NCBI RefSeq assembly: GCF_030815865.1
Contig: NZ_JAUSXI010000001.1
Coordinates: forward strand, 1,116,001-1,180,000
Reading direction: 5' to 3'
Source: Arthrobacter globiformis
GTDB taxonomy: Bacteria; Actinomycetota; Actinomycetes; Actinomycetales; Micrococcaceae
DNA length: 64,000 bases
Both the position numbers and the translations under genes were made by a program. Of this stretch, positions 17,505-24,387 are shown one piece after another (the first letter of the stretch is position 1; every line of letters begins with the position of its first letter). Under the pieces are notes generated by a model that worked only from the letters and a program-made list of their open reading frames with translations, was not told the origin of the DNA and did no database searches.

Positions 17505-17568
17505 ACGGCAAACCTTCCTCAGCTTTCGCAGGGAAACGGCAAACGCCTCCTCACCTTTCGCAGGGAAA
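17505..17568 (+). repeat. Two tandem 32-bp intergenic repeat units
   Basis: After the rlmB stop two near-identical 32-mers occur, beginning CTTCCTCAGCTTTCGCAGGG and CCTCCTCACCTTTCGCAGGG and each ending AAACGGCAAACG. They resemble the 32-bp units after the rRNA operon (38329-38562). Confidence 0.65.
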
Positions 17569-17572
17569 CGGC

Positions 17573-17610
17573 AAACGCTTCCGCACCTGAGTGCGGAAGC
17601 GTTTCGTTTA
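17573..17610 (+). terminator. Terminator of rlmB
   Basis: Perfect 14-bp stem AAACGCTTCCGCAC/GTGCGGAAGCGTTT with a 4-nt loop (17573-17604), followed by CGTTTA. Confidence 0.85.
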
Positions 17611-17674
17611 AAGCGGCAGGATCTGCAGGAGGGTCAGTGTTTTTCCTGCAGGATCTGAGGAAGGGGTTTTGCCC

Positions 17675-18484
17675 CTAGAACTCCCGGCGGTTGGCCAGGA
17701 CCGGGAGCTTGGTGCGGGCTTCCTTGACCAGAGCGGGGTCCAGGTCGGCGAACAGGAGGCCGGGGGCGCCGTCGAGCTCTTCGAGGACCTGCCCGAAAGG
17801 CGAGACGAGCGCGCTGTGCCCCACGCCCGTGGGCGCCGCGCCCCGGGGTTCGATGCCCTGGGTGGCGGGATCGCCTTGGCCGCAAGCGAGGACGTAGGTG
17901 GTGGTATCCACGGCGCGGGCACGGGCGAGGAGCTGCCACTGGTCAACTTTGCCGGGGCCGGAACCCCAGGACGCGCAGACGATGTTGGCAACGGCTCCGC
18001 GATCAGCGTTCGCCGTGAAGAGGGCGGGGAAGCGGATGTCGTAGCAGGTGGCCAAACCAAAGGTGATGCCGCCGACGTCGAACGTTACGGGCCCGGTCCC
18101 GGCGTCCACGGTGTCCGACTCCAGGAACCCGAAGGCATCGAACAGGTGCACCTTGTCGTAGCTGGCGTCCACGCCCGGCCCGGCCACCAGCAGCGTATTG
18201 CGGACTTTCGTCTGCCCTTCGGACGGCGATGAACCTGGGGTGAACATTCCGGCAACGATTACTATCCCCAATTGGTCAGCGATCGAGCGGACGCGGCTGG
18301 CCCAAGGGCCGTCCAAAGGCTCGGCGATGTCCAGCAGGGAATTGCCGAATGCCCGCATCGTGGCCTCGGGGAAAACGACGATCTTGGCGCCCCCTTCCTT
18401 GGCGCGGCGGGCATATTCCTCGACCACGGTGAGGTTCCCGGCCACGTCCCTTCCGGTGATGATTTGAGCCAATGCAATCTTCAC
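17675..18484 (-). CDS. Carbon-nitrogen hydrolase (nitrilase superfamily)
   Basis: 269 residues. The Glu-Lys-Cys triad is visible as VFPEATM, YDKVHLFD and LATCYDIRFP. This places it in the amidase group with omega-amidase and NIT-type enzymes, which hydrolyse small amides; the substrate is unresolved. GTG 18484 is chosen because GGAGG lies 5 nt upstream; a GTG at 18496 would add four residues but overlaps that site. The gene is divergent from glgX. A 25-bp palindrome lies between their starts and could regulate either. Confidence 0.88.
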   Translation of the reverse strand: MKIALAQIITGRDVAGNLTVVEEYARRAKEGGAKIVVFPEATMRAFGNSLLDIAEPLDGPWASRVRSIADQLGIVIVAGMFTPGSSPSEGQTKVRNTLLVAGPGVDASYDKVHLFDAFGFLESDTVDAGTGPVTFDVGGITFGLATCYDIRFPALFTANADRGAVANIVCASWGSGPGKVDQWQLLARARAVDTTTYVLACGQGDPATQGIEPRGAAPTGVGHSALVSPFGQVLEELDGAPGLLFADLDPALVKEARTKLPVLANRREF

Positions 18485-18534
18485 GAAAACCTCCACGTCG
18501 GTGCGTCATTACAGCGTTCAGCGGTACCGCCACG

Positions 18535-18559
18535 TTCCGGCATGCGTAACATGCCGGAA
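18535..18559. promoter_or_regulatory. Operator-like palindrome upstream of glgX
   Basis: TTCCGGCATG (18535-18544), CGTAA, then CATGCCGGAA (18550-18559): perfect 10-bp arms with a 5-nt spacer. It is 39 bp before the glgX start and 50 bp before the carbon-nitrogen hydrolase start. The size suits a dimeric repressor; the protein is unknown. Confidence 0.6.
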
Positions 18560-18598
18560 TAGATCAGCTATTTCGCTGTGACAGATAAGCTTTAATTG

Positions 18599-20722
18599 AT
18601 GGTAAAGCCTCTTTTAGACACAGCCTTGACGGTGGACGACTCCCAGGCCTTTCCCCTCGGGGTCAGCGAGGCGCGCCAAGTTCCCGGCGGAGACGGGGCA
18701 TCAGGCGGCCGTGCAAGAGTTGCCGTTTATGCGCCCGACATCACCAAGCTGGAGGTGGCTTACCAGGCGCCCGGCCAAAGCTGGCGCCTTCAGACCCTGT
18801 CCGGCCTTCCGAATGGCGTCCACCACGGCGTGGTGGACGGATTCCCCGTGGGTTCACGGTACGGCTTCCGCGCAGCCCCCAAGGGCGAAGAGGTCCTGCC
18901 GCTTGCGGTTCCCACGGTTGATTTTGACGACGACGACGGCGGCAGCCGGCAACCGCTGTTGCTGGACCCTTACGGCCGGGCCGTCGACGAACGCGACGGA
19001 TTCCTGACCAGCGTCAGGATGTCTTCCGACTTCGACTGGGCCGCTGACGAGAAGCCCAATACACCGTGGCGCAACACCATCGTCTACGAGGCACACGTCC
19101 GCGGACAGAGCATGCTCCATCCGGACATCCCGGAGGCCCTGCGCGGCACGTACGCCGGCATGGCCCACCCCGCGATGATCGAGCACCTCACCGGTCTCGG
19201 CATCACAGCCCTGCAGTTGCTGCCCGTGCATTTCCATCTGGACGAGCCACACCTCCAGAACCTCGGCCTCACCAATTACTGGGGTTACAACACGGCAGCG
19301 TTCTTTGCACCGTACCCCGGGTACGCCACCAAGTCGGCCCAGGAAGCCGGCCCGCAGGCCGTCCAGGACGAGTTCAAGGGAATGGTCAAGCTGCTGCATG
19401 CGGCCGGCGTCGAGGTCATCCTTGACGTCGTCTACAACCACACCGCCGAAGGCGGGCCCGACGGCCACACCCTGAGCTTCCGGGGCCTCGGCGAGCAGAA
19501 GTACTACCGCACCGACGGCAACGGAAAATACGTTGACACCACAGGCTGTGGCAACACGCTTAACTTCGGCGAACCCCGCGTTATCCAAATGGTGCTGGAC
19601 TCCCTGCGCTACTGGGTGGACGAGTTCCATATCGACGGCTTCCGCTTCGACCTGGCTGTCACGCTCTGCAGGAACGCAGCCAACGAGTTCGATCCCCATC
19701 ACCCCTTCCTCGTGGCGGTCGCCGCGGACCCGGTGCTCTCCCGCGTCAAACTGATCGCCGAACCGTGGGACGTGGGCTACGGCGGCTGGCAGACCGGCCG
19801 GTTCCCCAGCGGCTGGGTGGACTGGAACGACCACTACCGCGACGCCGTGCGCTCCTTCTGGGTGGCGGACCGTGCCGCTCTCGACAACGGAGGCCGCGGC
19901 GGGTCCGTGGCCCGGCTGGCTGATGCCCTGTCCGGCTCGGCGAGCCTGTTCGAACCGTCGGGCCGGTCGCGGCTGGCCTCGCTGAACTACATCACCGCCC
20001 ACGACGGCTTCACCATGACCGACCTCGTCTCCTACGACCGCAAGCACAACGAGGCGAACGGTGAACAGAACCGGGACGGGCACGGCGACAACCGCAGCTA
20101 CAACCACGGCTTCGAAGGACGCACCGAGGACGAGGGCATCCTGGCGCGCCGCGCCCAGAGCAAACGCAACCTCATGGCCTCGCTCATGATTTCCCTCGGC
20201 GTTCCCATGATCACGGCCGGGGATGAGCTCGGCCGCACCCAGCAGGGCAACAACAACGCGTACTGCCAGGACAATCCACTCACCTGGGTTGATTGGACCA
20301 GCACGCCGGAGTCCCATGCCATGTTGCGGAGCACCAAGCGCGTTATCCGGCTCCGCGGGGAGTTCCTGACCGCCCAGCCGCACAACTACCCCATCCGCGA
20401 CGCCCGCTCCTACCTGTACTGGTATGACCAGGGCGGGCAGCCCATGACCATGGAACGGTGGAACGATCCCGGGAACCGGGTGGTTCAGCTGCTGCTCGGC
20501 TCCGATGACGGGCACGTGGCCGGACTCATCGTGGTCAACGGCGGTCCCGAGGACATCGAGGTCACCCTTCCGCAGGTCACCAACGACGACGGCACCGGCA
20601 AGCGGATCTTCGATCTGCGCCTCACCACGTCCGAGCTCCACGACCGGCGCCAGGGCGTCCTGGTCGCTTCCGGCGAGCCTGACGAGGTGCAGGCCTACAC
20701 CATCAACATTTACCGCACATAA
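18599..20722 (+). CDS. glgX: Glycogen debranching enzyme GlgX
   Basis: 707 residues, GH13 family (isoamylase type). It cleaves alpha-1,6 branches of glycogen, usually after phosphorylase has shortened the outer chains. An N-terminal CBM48-like beta domain (about residues 1-140) is followed by the TIM barrel: DVVYNHTAEGG, DGFRFDLAVTL (nucleophile Asp), LIAEPWDVG (acid/base Glu) and ITAHDGFTMTDLVSY. A C-terminal beta domain ends the protein. ATG 18599 is preceded by a TTG one codon upstream. glgP lies 0.9 kb downstream on the other strand, so both glycogen-breakdown enzymes cluster here. Confidence 0.94.
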   Translation: MVKPLLDTALTVDDSQAFPLGVSEARQVPGGDGASGGRARVAVYAPDITKLEVAYQAPGQSWRLQTLSGLPNGVHHGVVDGFPVGSRYGFRAAPKGEEVLPLAVPTVDFDDDDGGSRQPLLLDPYGRAVDERDGFLTSVRMSSDFDWAADEKPNTPWRNTIVYEAHVRGQSMLHPDIPEALRGTYAGMAHPAMIEHLTGLGITALQLLPVHFHLDEPHLQNLGLTNYWGYNTAAFFAPYPGYATKSAQEAGPQAVQDEFKGMVKLLHAAGVEVILDVVYNHTAEGGPDGHTLSFRGLGEQKYYRTDGNGKYVDTTGCGNTLNFGEPRVIQMVLDSLRYWVDEFHIDGFRFDLAVTLCRNAANEFDPHHPFLVAVAADPVLSRVKLIAEPWDVGYGGWQTGRFPSGWVDWNDHYRDAVRSFWVADRAALDNGGRGGSVARLADALSGSASLFEPSGRSRLASLNYITAHDGFTMTDLVSYDRKHNEANGEQNRDGHGDNRSYNHGFEGRTEDEGILARRAQSKRNLMASLMISLGVPMITAGDELGRTQQGNNNAYCQDNPLTWVDWTSTPESHAMLRSTKRVIRLRGEFLTAQPHNYPIRDARSYLYWYDQGGQPMTMERWNDPGNRVVQLLLGSDDGHVAGLIVVNGGPEDIEVTLPQVTNDDGTGKRIFDLRLTTSELHDRRQGVLVASGEPDEVQAYTINIYRT

Positions 20723-20739
20723 CTTACGGGGAAACGGGC

Positions 20740-21243
20740 ATGCGCAGGCGTTGGACCATCGGAACGCTGCTGCTGGGGCTTGCCGTGGCTGCCCTCGCGG
20801 TCTTCAACCTTTTCATCGCGCCGGGCGGCACACCGCCCAGTGGGCTCCAGCCCAGTGCGGTCCAGCAGAGTGGGGGCCCGCAGGGAACGGCGACGTCGGC
20901 ACCCGCCGCTGCGCAGTCGTCGTCGGCCGACAAGGTCACTGGCGTCCCAAACGTGTCCGGGCTCCCCACCATCCGGGAGTCCCAGCTGCCAGCGGAAGGC
21001 CGGCGGATCCTCGCCCTGATCCGGCAGGGCGGACCCTATCCGTACACCCGCGACGGCGTGACGTTCGGAAACTTTGAACGCGTCCTGCCGCGCAAGGCCA
21101 GCGGGTATTACAAGGAGTACACGGTCCCCACCCCTGGGGAGTCGGACCGCGGTGCCCGCAGGATCGTTGCGGGACAGGCTGGCGAGAAGTACTACACGCC
21201 CGACCACTACGAATCGTTCAAGTTCATAGCAGAAGGCAAATAG
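20740..21243 (+). CDS. Secreted guanyl-specific ribonuclease, barnase/RNase Sa type
   Basis: 167 residues. An N-terminal hydrophobic segment (TLLLGLAVAALAVFNLFIA) is an export signal or membrane anchor. It is followed by a low-complexity Ser/Ala/Gln linker and a ribonuclease domain from about residue 70. The domain shows GPYPYTRDGVTFGNFE with the general-base Glu, YYKEYTVPTPGESDRGARRIV with the catalytic Arg region, and EKYYTPDHYESFKFI with the catalytic His. Members cut RNA after guanosine. The next gene, 4 nt downstream, encodes a barstar-like inhibitor that would protect the producer. Confidence 0.88.
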   Translation: MRRRWTIGTLLLGLAVAALAVFNLFIAPGGTPPSGLQPSAVQQSGGPQGTATSAPAAAQSSSADKVTGVPNVSGLPTIRESQLPAEGRRILALIRQGGPYPYTRDGVTFGNFERVLPRKASGYYKEYTVPTPGESDRGARRIVAGQAGEKYYTPDHYESFKFIAEGK

Positions 21244-21247
21244 CACC

Positions 21248-21604
21248 ATGAAGATCTATTCCGGCGACACCTGGACCCTCGAAGAACTCCGGGAGCAGGT
21301 GGCCGACGCCGGCCGCCGGAGCCTGCTGGTGCCGGCCGCCGACTCCAAGAAGTCCGTGCTCGCCGCCTTCGGCGAGGCCCTAGATTTTCCGGAGCACTTC
21401 GGCGTGAACTTAGATGCGCTCAACGACTCACTGCATGACTTCGCCGACGCCATTTCCGACGACGGCGCTAAGCCCCTGACCGTGATCTGGCAGGTCCCCG
21501 CAGCCTTCCGCGCCGACCGCTCGTTCGGCGTCATCTGCGAGATCCTCCAGGACGCCGAGAGCTACGCCGGCAAGGACCTCGCCGTCATGGCCGTACTGAT
21601 CTAG
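21248..21604 (+). CDS. Barstar-family ribonuclease inhibitor
   Basis: 118 residues. The barstar pattern is visible: an N-terminal strand, LLVPAADSKKSVLAAFGEAL, then FPEHFGVNLDALNDSLHDF, in which the Asp and neighbouring residues correspond to those that plug the barnase active site. A C-terminal strand LAVMAVLI ends the protein. It has no signal peptide, so it acts in the cytoplasm. It follows the ribonuclease gene by 4 nt, and the two are surely co-transcribed. A terminator palindrome begins at its stop codon. Confidence 0.88.
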   Translation: MKIYSGDTWTLEELREQVADAGRRSLLVPAADSKKSVLAAFGEALDFPEHFGVNLDALNDSLHDFADAISDDGAKPLTVIWQVPAAFRADRSFGVICEILQDAESYAGKDLAVMAVLI

Positions 21605-21632
21605 CCCGCCGCGGAGTTCTGCGGCGGGCTAG
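21601..21632. terminator. Bidirectional terminator between barstar gene and glgP
   Basis: CTAGCCCGCCGC and GCGGCGGGCTAG form a perfect 12-bp stem with an 8-nt loop. The first arm contains the barstar TAG stop codon. Convergent genes flank it. Confidence 0.75.
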
Positions 21633-21637
21633 CGGCC

Positions 21638-24256
21638 CTAGGCGTTGACGATCAGCCCCAGCTCGGCCTTGGACGCGAGGGCGTCGTGCTTGGGGAGTAG
21701 CCGCACGGTGTAGCCGAAGGACCCGGAGCGGTCAATTACGATGGACCCGGCGAAGAGGTAGCGTCCGTTGCCGAGCTCCTCCTTGGCCTCCAGTTCCACC
21801 ATGGTCACGTTGGCCAGTTCGTCGCTTTCGGCTGCCTGCCCGTACGCCACCTCCACCGCCACGTCCTGGGGGGACAGGTTGTGCAGTCCCACGTAGGCGT
21901 GGACCTGGAGGGTGTCACCGATCTGCGGGTCCTCCGAGACGCCCAGCGAGTCCACGTGCTCCACGTGCAGTTGGGGCCAGGCCGCCCGGACCTTGGTAAC
22001 CCACGCAGCCAGCGCCTTGGCCTGTGCGTAGGAGCCTGCCACCGCTTCGCGTCCCGCGACCGCCGCGGGCCGGTACAGGACGTTGACGTAGTCCTGCAGC
22101 ATCCGTTCTGCCGACACCGCGGGACCCAGGTGGGCCAGCGTGTGCTTGATCATGGAGACCCAGTGGGTAGGGATCTTCTCGTGGCCGGACTCGGACGGCC
22201 CTGCGGCGCCGGCCGCTTCGGAGACGGTGTTGCCGTAGAACCGCGGCGCCACCTGCGTCTCGAGCAGTTCGTACAGCGCCGCGGCCTCGATGTCGTCGCG
22301 CTCATCGGCGGACGCGCCGTTATTGGCCGTGGGAATCGCCCAGCCGTTTTCGCCGTCGTACATCTCATCCCACCAGCCGTCCAGGACGGACAGGTTCAGC
22401 GACCCGTTGATCGCGGCCTTCATGCCGGAGGTGCCGCAGGCTTCGAGCGGCCGCAGCGGGTTGTTCAGCCAGACGTCGCAGCCCGGGAACAGCGTGCGGG
22501 CCATGGCGATGTCGTAGTTCGGCAGGAAGACGATGCGGTGCCGGACGGCGGGATCGTCCGTGAAGCGGACCAGGTCCTGGATCATCTTCTTGCCGGCGTC
22601 GTCCGCGGGGTGGGACTTGCCCGCAATGACCAGCTGAATGGGGTGTTCCTTGTGCAGCAGCAGCGCCTTCAGGCGCTCCGGGTCCCGCAGCATGAGGGTC
22701 AGCCGCTTGTACGTGGGCACGCGCCGGGCGAAACCGATGGTCAGGACGTCCGGGTCCAGCACCGAGTCCGTCCATGCCAGTTCGGCATCGGCCGCACCGC
22801 GCTTCTTCCACGCAGCCCGCAGCCGGCGCCGCACATCCTCCACGAGCGAAACCCGCATCTCACGCCGGAGCGCCCACACCTCGGCGTCGGAGACGTTGTA
22901 CGCGAGGTCCCAGCGGCCCATCACCTCAGCTTCGGGTCCGAACCGCTCACGGGCGAGCTTCGCGATCCGGGGATCCACCCAGGTGGGCACGTGCACGCCA
23001 TTGGTCACGGAGGTGATGGGCACCTCCGAGTGGTCGAATCCCGGCCACAGCGCCGAGAACATGCCGCGCGAGACTTCGCCGTGGAGCTTGGCAACACCGT
23101 TGGCCCGCTGTGCGAGGCGCAGGCCCATGACTGCCATGTTGAAGACGAAGGGGTTGCCCTCGCTGAAGTTCTCCCGACCCAGGTCGAGGATCCGCGACGT
23201 GGGAACGTCCGGCGCCAGGCCGGCTTCGAAGAAGTGCTGGATCTGTGCGGCTTCGAAGCGGTCGATGCCGGCCGGAACAGGCGTGTGCGTTGTGAACACC
23301 GTGGACGAGCGTCCGGCGGCGAGGGCCTCGTCGAAGGTGAGCGCCTGCTCGCCGGCCATCAGCTCCTGGATCCGTTCGACGCCGAGGAATCCGGCGTGGC
23401 CCTCATTCGTGTGGAACACCTCGGGCGCGGGCGTGCCGGTGAGCTTCTGGTAGGCGCGCAGCGCCTTGACCCCGCCCATCCCGAGCAGCAGTTCCTGTTG
23501 CAGCCGGTGGTCGCCGCCGCCGCCGTACAGGCGGTCGGTGATGCTGCGGGCGGCGTCGTCGTTTCCGGGAACGTTGGAGTCCAGCAGCAGGAGGGGGACG
23601 CGTCCGACGTCGGCACGCCAGATGTGTGCCGCAAGGTGCCGCCCGTTGGGCAGAGGCAGGGATATCTCCAGCGGCTTGCCGTTGCCATCCGCGGCCGGTT
23701 CGCGCAGCAGCGTCAGCGGCAGGCCGTCGGGGTCGATGACGGGATAGGTCTCCTGCTGCCAGGCATCCCGGGAGAGTGACTGCTTGAAGTAGCCGGCCTG
23801 GTAGAGCAGTCCGACGCCGATCAGCGGCACGCCGAGGTCGGAGGCGGCCTTCAGGTGGTCGCCGGCAAGGATGCCGAGGCCGCCGGAATACTGCGGCAGG
23901 ACTTCGGTGATGCCGAACTCGGGGGAGAAGTAGGCGATTGAGGCGGGGGCGTCGCTGCCCAGCCCCTGGTACCAGCGGGGTTCCGTGAGGTACCGGTCCA
24001 GGTCCGCGGCTGCCGTCTGCACCCGGGCCACCACGTCCTGGTCTATCGCGAGCCGGTGCATCTCCTCACGGCCCACCAGGCCCAGGAAACTGACCGGGTC
24101 ATTGCCGCACTGGGCCCAGACGCGCGGGTTCAGGCTTTCGAACAGCTCCCGGGTGGGGCGGTGCCAGGACCAGCGCAGGTTGGTCGCCAACCGGGCCAGC
24201 GGCCGGATCGGCTCGGGAAGAACGGTACGGACGGTAAATCTGCGGATTGCCTTCAC
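21638..24256 (-). CDS. glgP: Alpha-glucan (glycogen) phosphorylase
   Basis: About 872 residues, GT35 family, long actinobacterial type with DUF3417-like N-terminus (PIRPLARLATNLRWSWHRP). It releases glucose-1-phosphate from alpha-1,4-glucan chains. PLP is bound by Lys613 in EACGTSGMKAAINGS. SPEFGITEVLPQYSGGLGILAGD, TNEGHAGFL and TSVTNGVHVPTWV are family landmarks. The start is uncertain: GTG 24256 gives the usual VKAIRRFTVR beginning, GTG 24265 is three codons earlier, and the open frame extends to 24367 without a convincing ribosome site. It is divergent from glgE and shares the intergenic control region. Confidence 0.9.
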   Translation of the reverse strand: MKAIRRFTVRTVLPEPIRPLARLATNLRWSWHRPTRELFESLNPRVWAQCGNDPVSFLGLVGREEMHRLAIDQDVVARVQTAAADLDRYLTEPRWYQGLGSDAPASIAYFSPEFGITEVLPQYSGGLGILAGDHLKAASDLGVPLIGVGLLYQAGYFKQSLSRDAWQQETYPVIDPDGLPLTLLREPAADGNGKPLEISLPLPNGRHLAAHIWRADVGRVPLLLLDSNVPGNDDAARSITDRLYGGGGDHRLQQELLLGMGGVKALRAYQKLTGTPAPEVFHTNEGHAGFLGVERIQELMAGEQALTFDEALAAGRSSTVFTTHTPVPAGIDRFEAAQIQHFFEAGLAPDVPTSRILDLGRENFSEGNPFVFNMAVMGLRLAQRANGVAKLHGEVSRGMFSALWPGFDHSEVPITSVTNGVHVPTWVDPRIAKLARERFGPEAEVMGRWDLAYNVSDAEVWALRREMRVSLVEDVRRRLRAAWKKRGAADAELAWTDSVLDPDVLTIGFARRVPTYKRLTLMLRDPERLKALLLHKEHPIQLVIAGKSHPADDAGKKMIQDLVRFTDDPAVRHRIVFLPNYDIAMARTLFPGCDVWLNNPLRPLEACGTSGMKAAINGSLNLSVLDGWWDEMYDGENGWAIPTANNGASADERDDIEAAALYELLETQVAPRFYGNTVSEAAGAAGPSESGHEKIPTHWVSMIKHTLAHLGPAVSAERMLQDYVNVLYRPAAVAGREAVAGSYAQAKALAAWVTKVRAAWPQLHVEHVDSLGVSEDPQIGDTLQVHAYVGLHNLSPQDVAVEVAYGQAAESDELANVTMVELEAKEELGNGRYLFAGSIVIDRSGSFGYTVRLLPKHDALASKAELGLIVNA

Positions 24257-24387
24257 CTGCGCCACACTAACCGACTGGGTGAACGGCAGGAACCGCTTTT
24301 GATTACTTTCCGGTAAATGACGAATGGCTTCAGTAATTAAGTTCGCAGGCTTAGCATTTCGCCCCATTTCTCGCTAACGTCGAGCCT

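Noticed and set aside
17505..17568. Possible CRISPR array after rlmB, and likewise at 38325-38562
   Set aside because: The 32-bp units are tandem without unique spacers, and no cas genes are present.
18854..20641. 595-codon open frame antisense to glgX
   Set aside because: Shadow of the real GH13 gene, with no motif of its own.
21881..23779. 632-codon open frame antisense to glgP
   Set aside because: The minus-strand phosphorylase, with its PLP lysine motif, is the real gene.
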